DNA of 35,652 nt from Capnocytophaga leadbetteri (GTDB lineage: Bacteria; Bacteroidota; Bacteroidia; Flavobacteriales; Flavobacteriaceae), in contig NZ_QBKG01000018.1 of NCBI RefSeq assembly GCF_003054025.1, positions 2,112-37,763 on the forward strand. Reading direction: 5' to 3'. The position numbers and the translations under genes are program-made. Numbering within the stretch: position 1 is the first letter of the stretch; each line of letters opens with the position of its first letter. Shown here one piece after another: positions 23,672 to 32,200 of the stretch. The notes under the pieces are model-generated. The model saw only the letters and a program-made list of their open reading frames with translations. It searched no databases and was not told where the DNA came from.

Positions 23672-24991
23672 ATGAGTAAAAAGAAACTCTGTACTAAAGC
23701 CTTTATATTTGTAGCGATACTGTTTTTCCTCTTTGGCGGACTAACAGTACTCGTTCAATTATTACTTCCTCACCTACGCGATGTATTCGGACTCAACTAT
23801 ACCCGTACGGGTCTGATAGTATTCTTCTTTTTCTTGCCTTATCTATTATTTTCTATTCCCACAGGATGCCTCCTCTCCAAAATAGGCTATCAGCGTGGCA
23901 TTACCTTAGGCTTAGCCCTGATTGCATTAGGTGCTTTACTTTTTCATCCTGCTGCTGACGAACGCTCTTTCTCTCTTTTTATGGTTGCTATTTTCGTATT
24001 AGGTAGCGGAATAACTTTTTTGCAAGTAGCAGTCAATCCGTATGTAGCAGCGCTGGGAAGCGAAACCACTACCCCCAGCCGACTTACGTTCTCACAGGCC
24101 TTCAACGCTTTAGGCACAACTTTTGCCCCTATAGCTGCTGCTGTGTATATACTAAAAGATGAGGTAAAAAGTTCAATCGAAATTAATCAGCTCAATTATA
24201 TAGATAGAAGCTTTTATTTTCAAGCGGAAGCATTAGCTATACAGATTCCCTCTCTTTATATTGCCTTAGGGGCTATCATATTAGCCCTTGTTTTCTCGGT
24301 TACCAAACTGCCTTATGTCAATTTAACTACGGAAGAAGATATAAGCAAAGAAAGCTGCTTTTATTTATTAAAAAAGAATTCTGTAGTATTAGGAGCAATA
24401 GGAATTTTTGTATATGTAGGGGCTGAAGTAGTTATAGGCAGTTTTGCCGTCAATTATTTTGTAGAAATTAATATAGAAAAAGAAATTTTAGAGAGTCCTA
24501 CTATGAGTACTTTACTCATTGGTCTTGGCAAAATACTAGGCTCTGACCTTACCTCAGCTGACCCTAAAGCTATTGTGGCTATATTCTTAACTTTCTATTG
24601 GGGGAATGCTATGATAGGGCGTTTTATAGGGGCATACCTTACTAAGGTATTTGCGCCTGCCAAAGTACTAATGCTTTCCTCATCAATAGTCATTCTACTC
24701 ATTCTCATCTCTATTAATGCCGATGGACTGTTATCTATGTGGAGTTTATTATTCATCGGACTGTTCAATTCTATTATGTTCCCTACTATTTTTGCATTGA
24801 GTAGTGAAGGGCTTGGAGAGATGAAAACACAAGCGTCTGCTATTCTCTGCACTATGATTGTTGGCGGTGGTTTCATACCACTCCTTTATGGCTTCTTCAC
24901 CGATTATGTAGGGTTCAGAATGGCTTTCTTTATACTCATACTTTGTTATGGCTATATTCTTTTCTTTGGTTTCTATAAAACAAATGGATAA
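23672..24991 (+). CDS. Sugar MFS transporter, FucP/GluP-like
   Basis: A 439-residue inner-membrane proton symporter of the major facilitator superfamily with about 12 membrane segments. Family motifs include FLFGGLTVLVQLLLPHLRDV in segment 1, FLQVAVNPYVAALG, and SRLTFSQAFNALGTTFAPI, which correspond to the fucose and glucose/galactose permease subgroup. It should import a hexose or related sugar; the exact sugar cannot be told from sequence. The gene stands alone, preceded by a long repeat-containing leader and followed by a bidirectional terminator, and is divergent from a TonB-dependent receptor gene that could provide the outer-membrane step. The cytoplasmic loop near residue 215 is short. 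Confidence 0.88.
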   Translation: MSKKKLCTKAFIFVAILFFLFGGLTVLVQLLLPHLRDVFGLNYTRTGLIVFFFFLPYLLFSIPTGCLLSKIGYQRGITLGLALIALGALLFHPAADERSFSLFMVAIFVLGSGITFLQVAVNPYVAALGSETTTPSRLTFSQAFNALGTTFAPIAAAVYILKDEVKSSIEINQLNYIDRSFYFQAEALAIQIPSLYIALGAIILALVFSVTKLPYVNLTTEEDISKESCFYLLKKNSVVLGAIGIFVYVGAEVVIGSFAVNYFVEINIEKEILESPTMSTLLIGLGKILGSDLTSADPKAIVAIFLTFYWGNAMIGRFIGAYLTKVFAPAKVLMLSSSIVILLILISINADGLLSMWSLLFIGLFNSIMFPTIFALSSEGLGEMKTQASAILCTMIVGGGFIPLLYGFFTDYVGFRMAFFILILCYGYILFFGFYKTNG

Positions 24992-25027
24992 CCTTTCTAT
25001 TAACAATTAATAAATTTACAATTAACA

Positions 25028-25073
25028 AAAAAACTTTGCCAAAGGTCTTCTACAACCTTTGGCAAAGTTTTTT
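25028..25073. terminator. Bidirectional intrinsic terminator
   Basis: Arms 25028-25046 and 25055-25073 (core ACTTTGCCAAAGGT) are complementary around an eight-base loop with A and T tracts outside. It lies between the convergent MFS gene (plus) and lysS (minus). Its core resembles the terminator at 9570-9610. Confidence 0.9.
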
Positions 25074-25092
25074 AACTATATAACTGAAATTC

Positions 25093-26781
25093 CTATTTAG
25101 TTAATTCTACAAATAGTTCTTCTCCTTCTTTTGCCACTTTTGCTACTTTCTTGCTGGTAAGTCCTTTGATAGCCTTATCCCATTTCTTATTAGAAAGAGC
25201 TGCTTGTTCTTTAAGCGCATCAAGTAACAATTTCTCTGAGGTTTTTAGTAGTTCAAAGATTACCTTTTCATCTTCAGATAGCTCTACACCTTTCTTTTCG
25301 GGGCGCATTTGCGGGAAGAAAAGCACTTCTTGTATGCTCTCATTATTGGTTAGGAACATAATTAATCTATCCATCCCAATTCCCAAACCAGAGGTAGGTG
25401 GCATACCATATTCAAGAGCGCGCAAGAAATCTTGGTCAATAAACATAGCCTCGTCATCTCCTTTTTCTGAGAGTCGCAATTGCTCTTCAAAACGTTCGCG
25501 CTGGTCAATAGGGTCATTGAGTTCTGAGTAAGCATTAGCAATCTCCTTACCACATACCATTAACTCAAAACGCTCTGTAAGATCAGGATTATCACGGTGT
25601 TCTTTAGTAAGTGGCGACATCTCTTTAGGATAATCAGTGATAAAGGTAGGCTGAATAAAGTTGCCTTCGCACTTCTCTCCAAATATCTCATCTATCAACT
25701 TACCTTTGCCCATTGTCTCGTCGACCGCTATACCGATGGAGTGTGCAAAAGCTCTCAATTCTTCTTCTGTTTTCCCTGTAATGTCAAAACCAGTAAACTG
25801 CTTAATGGCATCGGTCATCGTTACACGAGGGTAAGGTGCTTTAAAATCAACTGTGTGAGCTCCAAAAGTTGCTTTAGTAGTACCATTTACTGCTATAGCA
25901 CAATGCTCAAGCAAACGCTCAGTAAAGTCCATCATCCAATGATAATCTTTATAAGCCACATAGATTTCCATTGCAGTAAATTCTGGGTTATGAGTTCTAT
26001 CCATTCCCTCATTGCGGAAGTTCTTAGAGAACTCATACACACCATCAAAACCTCCTACGATAAGGCGTTTTAGATAAAGCTCATTGGCAATACGCATATA
26101 GAGCGGGATGTCCAATGCATTGTGATGAGTGATAAACGGACGCGCACTAGCCCCCCCTGGGATAGCTTGTAGTACAGGTGTCTCTACTTCCAAATAGCCT
26201 GCCTCATTAAAAAACTGGCGCATCGCATTGAACAGTTTTGTACGCTTGATAAACACCTCTTTCACTTGAGGGTTCACCACCAAATCTACATAACGCATAC
26301 GATAGCGCTGCTCAGGGTCGGTAAAGGCATCGTGCACTTTGCCATCAGCATCTACTTTAGGCATAGGCAATGGGCGCAATACTTTAGAAAGAAGAGTAAA
26401 GTTCTTAACCATTACTGTCTTTTCACCCATCTTAGTGATGAACAAATACCCTTCTACTCCTATAAAGTCACCTAAGTCAAGAAGTTTTTTGAATATCTCA
26501 TTATAAAGCGTTTTATCCTCTTCCGGACACATTTCATCGCGGTTGAAGTAAAGCTGTACACTACCTTCACTATCTTGTAGGGTAGCAAATGATGCTTTTC
26601 CTTGTACACGTAGCGACATTAATCGCCCAGCAACGATGACTTCCTTGCCCTCCTCATAATGTGTTAGTATGTCCTTAGAGGTAGTATTTACAGGATATAG
26701 TGGAGCAGGATAAGGATTTATCCCCAATTCTTTTAATTTGGTTAGTTTTTCTCTACGAATGATTTCTTGTTCTGATAACAT
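25093..26781 (-). CDS. lysS: Lysine--tRNA ligase, class II
   Basis: It charges tRNA-Lys in the cytoplasm. The protein has 562 residues. An N-terminal OB-fold anticodon-binding domain (about 55-150, VIVAGRLMSLRVQGKASFAT) is followed by the class II catalytic core: motif 1 (QFFNEAGYLEVETPVLQ), motif 2 (FRNEGMDRTHNPEFTAMEIY) and motif 3 (GLGIGMDRLIMFLT). After motif 3 and the normal end (LFFPQMRPEK) there is a lysine-rich tail of about 55 residues that the E. coli enzyme lacks; I believe such tails are frequent in Bacteroidota. It lies 24 bases after accA in the same direction and probably shares its promoter. Confidence 0.95.
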   Translation of the reverse strand: MLSEQEIIRREKLTKLKELGINPYPAPLYPVNTTSKDILTHYEEGKEVIVAGRLMSLRVQGKASFATLQDSEGSVQLYFNRDEMCPEEDKTLYNEIFKKLLDLGDFIGVEGYLFITKMGEKTVMVKNFTLLSKVLRPLPMPKVDADGKVHDAFTDPEQRYRMRYVDLVVNPQVKEVFIKRTKLFNAMRQFFNEAGYLEVETPVLQAIPGGASARPFITHHNALDIPLYMRIANELYLKRLIVGGFDGVYEFSKNFRNEGMDRTHNPEFTAMEIYVAYKDYHWMMDFTERLLEHCAIAVNGTTKATFGAHTVDFKAPYPRVTMTDAIKQFTGFDITGKTEEELRAFAHSIGIAVDETMGKGKLIDEIFGEKCEGNFIQPTFITDYPKEMSPLTKEHRDNPDLTERFELMVCGKEIANAYSELNDPIDQRERFEEQLRLSEKGDDEAMFIDQDFLRALEYGMPPTSGLGIGMDRLIMFLTNNESIQEVLFFPQMRPEKKGVELSEDEKVIFELLKTSEKLLLDALKEQAALSNKKWDKAIKGLTSKKVAKVAKEGEELFVELTK

Positions 26782-26805
26782 CTTTTTAATAATTAATGTT
26801 TAATA

Positions 26806-27759
26806 CTACTCCTTATAAACACCCATACTGAGGTATTTATCCATACGCTTCTCTACTAACCTATCAGCGGGGAGTTTTTTAAGTTCTTTATAAGCTGCTA
26901 AAATCACTTTGCGCACTGTTACAAACATTGCTTCGCGATCGTGATGTGCCCCTCCTATAGGTTCTTTGATGATTTCATCAATGAGTTTTAGCTTTTTCAT
27001 ATCAGGAGCAGTAAGTTTCAAAGCTTCAGCAGCTTCTTTTTTATACTCCCAGCTACGCCATAAAATAGATGAACAAGATTCTGGCGAAATCACTGAATAC
27101 CAAGTATTTTCTAGCATATATACCCTATCGCCTATACCTATACCCAAAGCTCCTCCTGAAGCTCCTTCGCCTATAATAAATACAATAGTAGGCACTTTTA
27201 ATCGCGACATCTCTAAAAGGTTACGAGCAATAGCTTCTCCTTGTCCGCGCTCTTCAGCCTCTATACCTGGGAAAGCACCTGGAGTATCTACAAAACAAAC
27301 TATCGGAATATTAAACTTCTCAGCTTGCTTCATCAGGCGGAGAGCCTTGCGGTAGCCTTCAGGGTTTGCCATACCAAAATTGCGATACTGACGCGTCTTA
27401 GTGTTCACCCCTTTTTGTTGCCCTATAAACAAAAAGCTCTGGTCATCAATCTTACCAAAACCACCTATCATCGCCTTATCGTCTTTTACGGTACGGTCGC
27501 CGTGTAGCTCAAGGAAAGTATCTCCTGCTAAGGCTTTGATGTAGTCAAGGGTATAAGGACGGTCGAGGTGACGCGATATTTGCACGCGCTGCCACGCTGT
27601 CAGATTACCATAGATATCTTTCTTTACTTGGTTTAGTTTTTTTTCTATTTTCTTGCAAGCATCGCTCATATCCACTTCACTTTCATCACCAATGAGCATA
27701 CACTTTTGCATTTGTTCTTCTAACTCTTTTATAGGTTGTTCAAAATCTAAATATTCCAT
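26806..27759 (-). CDS. accA: Acetyl-CoA carboxylase carboxyltransferase subunit alpha
   Basis: With AccD it transfers the carboxyl group from carboxybiotin to acetyl-CoA, giving malonyl-CoA for FabD. The 317-residue length fits the family. Family segments include [57 protein letters not shown] and the following [13 protein letters not shown]. It has an N-terminal coiled region (residues 1-55) typical of AccA. A consensus promoter lies about 30-60 bases upstream within an 8-bp-period AATT array. lysS follows after 24 bases. accB, accC and accD are not in the window. Confidence 0.95.
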   Translation of the reverse strand: MEYLDFEQPIKELEEQMQKCMLIGDESEVDMSDACKKIEKKLNQVKKDIYGNLTAWQRVQISRHLDRPYTLDYIKALAGDTFLELHGDRTVKDDKAMIGGFGKIDDQSFLFIGQQKGVNTKTRQYRNFGMANPEGYRKALRLMKQAEKFNIPIVCFVDTPGAFPGIEAEERGQGEAIARNLLEMSRLKVPTIVFIIGEGASGGALGIGIGDRVYMLENTWYSVISPESCSSILWRSWEYKKEAAEALKLTAPDMKKLKLIDEIIKEPIGGAHHDREAMFVTVRKVILAAYKELKKLPADRLVEKRMDKYLSMGVYKE

Positions 27760-27787
27760 AACAATTCGTTATTTGATTTTCAGAGGG

Positions 27788-27819
27788 CAAAGATACAAAC
27801 TAATTAGCAAATTAGCAAA
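27788..27819 (-). promoter_or_regulatory. accA promoter (TTTG-N20-TATCTTTG)
   Basis: On the minus strand the -33 box TTTG is at 27819-27816 and the -7 box TATCTTTG at 27795-27788, with a 20-base spacer made of AATTTGCT-type repeat units. The leader is about 20-25 bases. Confidence 0.7.
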
Positions 27820-27850
27820 TTTGTAAATTGGCTAATTTTCCAATTTCCCT
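27796..27850. repeat. 8-bp-period AATT repeat overlapping the accA promoter
   Basis: Consecutive octamers from about 27800 read CTAATTAG, CAAATTAG, CAAATTTG, TAAATTGG, CTAATTTT and CCAATTTC, all keeping AATT in 8-base phase. This is the longest such array in the window. It runs into the last codons of the upstream TonB-like gene. Confidence 0.65.
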
Positions 27851-28392
27851 ATTTCATATTTATAGCGGTATAGCACAGATACTATTTTCCCGTCTTTGCG
27901 CGCAGGTTGTAGCACAGGCAGTTGTGCAATAACTCGCTGTACCTCAGCGGTTAAATACTCAGTAGGCAGCTGCATTTTTAACGCTCTCACCACCCCATCA
28001 GTACCAATACAAAGCGTTAGCTGAATAACCCCTTTTGCACATATATCGCCTGAAATCTTAAGATGTTCCCTCATAAAATCGTCCATACTCTCTTTGAAGC
28101 ACTTCCATTGGTATTTGGCAGCCACCTGCGCACATTTGCCACTGAAAGCAGGCGCTTCGCTCACTAATAGGTAGGGTATAGCTTTTTGCACTTCAGGGTC
28201 TTGTATACTATCTTGTAGCGATGTTAGGGTCTGTAGTGTTTCTTTTGGGGGCTGATAAGCAAACATTCTACTGCTATCGGTTAGCTCGGCAGTATACGTT
28301 TCTTTGTGAAAAATATTGAACAAACTAATCGATACCGAGATAAACGATACCAGCAAAGCACAACCTGCCCCTATTTTATTAGATGATTCCAT
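27832..28392 (-). CDS. TonB C-terminal-like protein, short paralogue without proline linker
   Basis: A 186-residue protein with one N-terminal membrane segment (GAGCALLVSFISVSISLFNI). Its C-terminal half aligns by eye with the TonB-domain half of the next gene upstream: CFKESMDDFMREHLKI against CFKENLDKHVSKNFVY, then FRINVDGTITV against LCIGTDGVVRA, and IIEKLPKLIPGK against VIAQLPVLQPAR. The proline-rich periplasm-spanning stretch is missing; instead there is a short acidic helix region. It therefore may not reach outer-membrane receptors and could have another periplasmic role. Extra cysteines (CAQVAAKYQWKC and DICAKG) could form disulfides. It is separated from tonB by a hairpin and an AATT repeat. 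Confidence 0.7.
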   Translation of the reverse strand: MESSNKIGAGCALLVSFISVSISLFNIFHKETYTAELTDSSRMFAYQPPKETLQTLTSLQDSIQDPEVQKAIPYLLVSEAPAFSGKCAQVAAKYQWKCFKESMDDFMREHLKISGDICAKGVIQLTLCIGTDGVVRALKMQLPTEYLTAEVQRVIAQLPVLQPARKDGKIVSVLYRYKYEIGKLEN

Positions 28393-28420
28393 ACAAATTT
28401 GCTAATCTACTAATTTTACA
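28393..28420. repeat. 8-bp-period AATT-like repeat upstream of the short TonB-like gene
   Basis: Units AAATTTGC, TAATCTAC and TAATTTTA show the same 8-base phase. No clean TAnnTTTG box was found here for the downstream gene. Confidence 0.4.
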
Positions 28421-28425
28421 AAACG

Positions 28426-28459
28426 ACAATAAGCGCACTTTTTTAAGCGCGCTTATTGT
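28426..28459 (-). terminator. Hairpin downstream of tonB
   Basis: Arms 28426-28436 and 28449-28459 (ACAATAAGCGC and its complement) form an 11-bp stem. On the minus strand only a short T tract (TTTT) follows after CG, so it may be a weak terminator or attenuator between tonB and its paralogue. Confidence 0.6.
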
Positions 28460-28478
28460 ATTATATTTTTAAAGCAAA

Positions 28479-29213
28479 TTAAGATTGTAGTTTAAAGTTG
28501 ATAGGGTAAGCAAATGTTACTGGGGTAGGTTTACCACGTTGTTTACCTGGGATAAGCTTAGGCAATTTTTCGATGATACGTTTTGCTTCAGCTTCTAATA
28601 GTTTATCAGTACCGCGAACCCCCAATACAGTGATAGTACCATCAACATTGATACGGAAACTCACATTCACTTTCCCTTGTATACCCATCTCTAAAGCTGC
28701 AGGTGGATAGACGAAGTTTTTGCTCACGTGTTTATCCAAGTTTTCTTTGAAGCATTGAAACTGTCTGTCTTTAGGCTCGTTTTTGCAAGCTTCAAACATC
28801 GGTTTATCTTCAATGATAGTAAAAGGTACATCAATAGGAATATCATCTACTGGTTCAGAAGGTTTGATATCCTTTACTTCAGCTACTTTTTCTTCTTTAG
28901 TAGTTTCGTTGCTGGCAATTGCTTGCTCTTGGATATTAGCCTTGTTGTCTACCACTTCCACGTCTTGTACTTCAGCAGGAGCTGGTGGTGGCGGTGGTGG
29001 CGGTGGGGTATCAGGAGCTTCTACCACGAAGTTTTCTTGATCCTCATCAAGTGCCTTATTTACCTCTGACTGTCGATCGTCTTGCTTAGCTTTGTCATAC
29101 ATTTTAGCTTCAAAGCCCCATAATGAGAGACCTGAAACGATAGCAAAACCAATAGCAAAGAACAATCCACTACTTTTTGCCAAGTCGGCTTTCGGATTTT
29201 TTTTAGGTTGCAT
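28479..29213 (-). CDS. tonB: Energy transducer TonB
   Basis: A 244-residue inner-membrane-anchored protein that transmits proton-motive-force energy to outer-membrane receptors. It has a short cytoplasmic Lys-rich start, a membrane helix (about 15-33, GLFFAIGFAIVSGLSLWGF), an acidic stretch, a run of eight prolines (about residue 70-78) serving as periplasmic linker, and a C-terminal TonB domain from about 160 (FVYPPAALEMGIQGKVNVSF, then the end VTFAYPINFKLQ). The exbB/exbD genes are not in the window. It lies 42 bases after the VanZ-like gene and is followed by a hairpin and then a degenerate paralogue. An A8 tract near codons 4-6 is noted but its significance is unknown. Confidence 0.9.
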   Translation of the reverse strand: MQPKKNPKADLAKSSGLFFAIGFAIVSGLSLWGFEAKMYDKAKQDDRQSEVNKALDEDQENFVVEAPDTPPPPPPPPAPAEVQDVEVVDNKANIQEQAIASNETTKEEKVAEVKDIKPSEPVDDIPIDVPFTIIEDKPMFEACKNEPKDRQFQCFKENLDKHVSKNFVYPPAALEMGIQGKVNVSFRINVDGTITVLGVRGTDKLLEAEAKRIIEKLPKLIPGKQRGKPTPVTFAYPINFKLQS

Positions 29214-29255
29214 AATGATTTTCTTTTAAAAGGTTATTAAATTATATTTTAACAA

Positions 29256-29633
29256 TTATCTAAAAAGCTCTTTATATCTTGTCATAAAAAGTAAAGCAAC
29301 AATTATGCCAAACGTGTTAAACACCATATCCATAGGGTCTGCCGACCGTGTGGTGGTTAACCACCCTTGTAGCAATTCTATCGTGCCTCCTAAGATAAAA
29401 GCACTTACAAAAGCCCACAAATTGAGTTTTTTAGCACTTTTGATAGCTTGTGTTTCTTTACCAAAACTTACTATAAACAATACGGTATACCCAAAGTAAA
29501 ACCCAAAGTGTACTACCTTGTCTAAGTAAGGAATTCGCGGGGCATCAGGCATTTCTTTGCCCGATATAAGGCAGAGGATAAATATTATTAGCACCCATAC
29601 CCCCCATGCTATAGAGTATTTATACTTAAGCAT
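29256..29633 (-). CDS. VanZ-like family membrane protein
   Basis: A 125-residue protein with four hydrophobic segments ([54 protein letters not shown] and [13 protein letters not shown]). The motifs [24 protein letters not shown] and DMVFNTFGI are those of the VanZ-like family, whose cellular role is mostly unknown. Its ATG lies inside the last codons of gcvH (8-base overlap, 29626-29633), so the two are translationally coupled. There is no sign of glycopeptide-resistance genes nearby, so resistance should not be inferred. Confidence 0.8.
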   Translation of the reverse strand: MLKYKYSIAWGVWVLIIFILCLISGKEMPDAPRIPYLDKVVHFGFYFGYTVLFIVSFGKETQAIKSAKKLNLWAFVSAFILGGTIELLQGWLTTTRSADPMDMVFNTFGIIVALLFMTRYKELFR

Positions 29634-30006
29634 CGATGAGTTGTCTGTATTCTTCTGCTGTTAGTAGGGTGTCCCACTCTTCAGGGGCACTCATTGCTAT
29701 CTGTATCATCCAACCTTCGCCATAAGGGTCGGTATTCACCACCTCTGGCTTGCGAATTAGTGGCTCGTTAAAAGCTATCACTTCGCCACTCACCGGCATA
29801 AAAAGGTCTGAAACCGTTTTTATAGCTTCTACCGTACCAAAAATAGTATCCTGAGGCAGAGTTTCGCCTACCGTTTCTACTTCTACATATACGATGTCAC
29901 TCAACTCTCGTTGCGCAAAGTCGGTAATACCTACTGTAGCGGTATTGCCCTCGCGGCGCACCCAAGCGTGGTCTTTAGTATATTTCAAATCAGACGGAAA
30001 GTTCAT
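29626..30006 (-). CDS. gcvH: Glycine cleavage system H protein
   Basis: The lipoyl carrier of the glycine cleavage complex, shuttling the aminomethyl group between P, T and L proteins. The 126-residue length is standard. The lipoylation motif is [18 protein letters not shown] with Lys63 as the attachment residue; the N-terminus ([13 protein letters not shown]) and [17 protein letters not shown] are typical. Only four bases (CGAT) separate the predicted -7 box from the ATG, so the mRNA may be leaderless. The other gcv genes are not adjacent; a GH3 gene lies upstream and the VanZ-like gene overlaps the end. Confidence 0.95.
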   Translation of the reverse strand: MNFPSDLKYTKDHAWVRREGNTATVGITDFAQRELSDIVYVEVETVGETLPQDTIFGTVEAIKTVSDLFMPVSGEVIAFNEPLIRKPEVVNTDPYGEGWMIQIAMSAPEEWDTLLTAEEYRQLIDA

Positions 30007-30010
30007 ATCG

Positions 30011-30043
30011 CAAAGGTTTGTTTATTTATAAAAGCGTGCCAAA
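30011..30043 (-). promoter_or_regulatory. gcvH promoter (TTTG-N21-AACCTTTG), predicted leaderless
   Basis: On the minus strand the -33 TTTG is at 30043-30040 and the -7-like box AACCTTTG at 30018-30011; the box has A instead of T at its first base. ATG follows after four bases (30006-30004). A second match, TACTTTTG, overlaps the -33 region and could be an alternative upstream promoter. Confidence 0.5.
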
Positions 30044-30077
30044 AGTAGTACATTATTTTGAAACTGCCAAATTTTTC

Positions 30078-31565
30078 TTAAAAAAGTTTTAATTTATCTA
30101 CTACACTACGGTCATTTGCCAATCGCTGTATTTTGTTCTGACCACCGAGTTTGCCAAGCGACTTCATATAGCTAGCAAACCCTCCAGCAGGTACTTCAGT
30201 AATTTTTAGCGGCTGTAGCACCTTACCCTGTATTAGGTCGTAATAATACATATTTTGCTTTTGTAATGCCTCGTCTATCACTTGCGCAAAACGTTGTATA
30301 TCAGCAGGTTTTTGTTCAAATTCTACAAACCACTCGTGGTAAGGCAATTGCCCCTCAGTAGGATTGACTTGCGGAGCTACGGTAAACTCAGTAATCCCTG
30401 CCCCTGTAGCTTCAAGTGCTTGCTGCATAGCTTCTTCTACCTCTTTGGCTATCACGTGTTCGCCAAAAGCCGAAATAAAATGCTTAATACGCCCTGTTAC
30501 TACTATACGATAAGGAGCAAGAGAGGTAAACTGTACCGTATCACCTATATTATAGCCCCATAAACCTGCATTGGTAGAGATAATAAGGGCGTAATTCACC
30601 CCTAACTGTACCTCTTGTAGAGGCACCCGCTTAGGTTGCTCGCTAAAGAAAGTATCAGCTTCTACAAATTCGTAGAAAATACCCGCATTGAGCAATAAAA
30701 GCATTCCTTTTTCGGTCTGACTATCTTGGTAAGCAAAAAAACCTTCGCTGGCAGGGTAGAGCTCTATACTATCTACCTTCCGCCCTATAAGGTGCTCAAA
30801 CTTTTGTCGATAAGGCTCGTAGTTCACCCCTCCGTAGATAAAAAGATTGAAGTTAGGGAAGAGCTTTCCTACTTTCAGCCCTGAGCGTGTATAGAGTCGC
30901 TCGAAGTACATTAACACCCACGAAGGAATACCGCTAATAAGGGTCATATTTTGCGAGAAAGTCTCGGTAACTATAGCTTCTACCTTTGTCTCCCAATCCT
31001 CAATACAATTTGTTTTATAAGAGGGCATACGGTTGCGCTGTAAGTAGGCAGGCACGTAATGGGCTACAATCCCTGAGAGTCTACCGGTTTTAATACCGTT
31101 TTTTTCACCCAATATCGGACTCCCTTGCAGGAATATCATTTTCCCCTCTACAAAAGCAGCTTTTTTAGTTTCGTGTATATAGCAGAGTATGGCATCGCGG
31201 GCTGCCTGTATGTGGAAAGGCATAGAGGCTTTGGTAATAGGTATATACTTTGCCCCACTGGTAGTGCCTGAAGTTTTGGCAAAATAGAGTGGTTTTCCTT
31301 TCCATAGCACATTGGGTTCCCCCTCCACTACCCTCTCTATATAAGGGCGCAATGCCTCATAATCGCGTATGGGCACACGGGCTGCAAAATCATCATAGTT
31401 TTTAATCTCATCAAAATGATGGTCGCTCCCAAAAGCCGTGTCTTTAGCTTGTGCTATCAGTTGCTCAAATACCCTTTGCTGTGTAGCGATAGGATTTTTT
31501 GCCCATCGGTCTATCCTTTTTCTAACAATAGCGGCAAATATTTTTGAAAGATACGATTTTATCAT
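30078..31565 (-). CDS. GH3-family acyl-acid amido synthetase-like protein
   Basis: A 495-residue member of the GH3 adenylating superfamily, best known in plants where it conjugates amino acids to hormones; bacterial members have no established role that I know of. The three nucleotide-binding motifs are visible: TSGTTSGAKYIPIT (about 98-111), YPASEGFFAY and AGLWGYNIGDTVQFT. I chose ATG 31565 over an upstream in-frame ATG at 31667: the shorter form begins MIKSYLSKIFAAIVRKRIDR as is usual for the family, while the longer one would overlap msrA by 77 bases. It is the last gene of the probable dnaB-msrA-GH3 operon. Confidence 0.82.
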   Translation of the reverse strand: MIKSYLSKIFAAIVRKRIDRWAKNPIATQQRVFEQLIAQAKDTAFGSDHHFDEIKNYDDFAARVPIRDYEALRPYIERVVEGEPNVLWKGKPLYFAKTSGTTSGAKYIPITKASMPFHIQAARDAILCYIHETKKAAFVEGKMIFLQGSPILGEKNGIKTGRLSGIVAHYVPAYLQRNRMPSYKTNCIEDWETKVEAIVTETFSQNMTLISGIPSWVLMYFERLYTRSGLKVGKLFPNFNLFIYGGVNYEPYRQKFEHLIGRKVDSIELYPASEGFFAYQDSQTEKGMLLLLNAGIFYEFVEADTFFSEQPKRVPLQEVQLGVNYALIISTNAGLWGYNIGDTVQFTSLAPYRIVVTGRIKHFISAFGEHVIAKEVEEAMQQALEATGAGITEFTVAPQVNPTEGQLPYHEWFVEFEQKPADIQRFAQVIDEALQKQNMYYYDLIQGKVLQPLKITEVPAGGFASYMKSLGKLGGQNKIQRLANDRSVVDKLKLF

Positions 31566-31590
31566 CTTTTTTTTGAATTTTGAGTATGAT

Positions 31591-32184
31591 TCAATTCTTA
31601 ATTGGATAAAGCCTTTTAAGAGGGCATCGGTTACCACCAAGTTTAATCGGGTTTGCCATTCTGGCATTAGCGAGTACCTCAGGGGCGATATGACAATCTA
31701 CTGAAGGAAATTTAGCCAAATAATCGGTATGCCAGTCTTCAGCAGGCTGAAATACCCTAAAAGGTTCGCACTCTACCACTATGGGCTGTGTATAATGGGT
31801 AGCGAGCTTGCGCAGGGCGTGCTCAGCGGTAATGCGCTGTTGCTCATTCACGTAATAAATGCCCGTGCGGTAATGAGTACCTACATCAGTGCCTTGCTGA
31901 TTGAGCGAGGTAGGGTCAATAGTAGGAAAAAATAGCGCAAGCAGTTTCTTAAAACTCAGCTGCTGAGGGTCGTAAGTCAGCTTTACAGCCTCAGCATAAC
32001 CCGTCTCGCCCGTTACCACCTCTTCGTAAGTAGGCTTATTAGTATGTCCGTTTACGTAGCCCGATTGCACGCTTAGTACTCCGCGCACTTGCTTAAAAAA
32101 GTGCTCGGTACCCCAAAAGCATCCTCCCGCTAAGTAAATTACTTCGGGCTCTGGTGCTGACTGTATAGGCTGTCTTTTCTTCAT
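31591..32184 (-). CDS. msrA: Peptide-methionine (S)-S-oxide reductase
   Basis: It repairs methionine-S-sulfoxide in proteins. The 197-residue protein has the active-site motif GCFWGTE (residues 21-27, Cys22) and downstream family segments VQSGYVNGHTNKPTYEEV, GYAEAV, the DPTSLNQQGTDVGTHYR region and a conserved PFRVFQPAEDWHTDYL. There is no signal peptide, so it is cytoplasmic. It starts 16 bases after the dnaB stop and is probably cotranscribed with dnaB and the GH3 gene. The residues after the catalytic domain (KLGGNRCPLKRLYPIKN) include a cysteine that could act in recycling. Confidence 0.94.
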   Translation of the reverse strand: MKKRQPIQSAPEPEVIYLAGGCFWGTEHFFKQVRGVLSVQSGYVNGHTNKPTYEEVVTGETGYAEAVKLTYDPQQLSFKKLLALFFPTIDPTSLNQQGTDVGTHYRTGIYYVNEQQRITAEHALRKLATHYTQPIVVECEPFRVFQPAEDWHTDYLAKFPSVDCHIAPEVLANARMANPIKLGGNRCPLKRLYPIKN

Positions 32185-32200
32185 CTGTTAGTTATTTTTT

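Noticed and set aside
29197-29204. A8 homopolymer near the start of tonB as a phase-variation switch.
   Set aside because: Lysine-rich starts with short A runs are common in AT-rich genomes, and nothing else points to switching.
29256-29633. VanZ-like protein as a teicoplanin-resistance gene.
   Set aside because: No vanH, vanA or vanX partners; VanZ-like domains are widespread and usually unrelated to resistance.
31566-31667. Longer GH3 protein starting at 31667.
   Set aside because: It overlaps msrA by 77 bases and adds a stretch not expected in the family; ATG 31565 gives the usual N-terminus.
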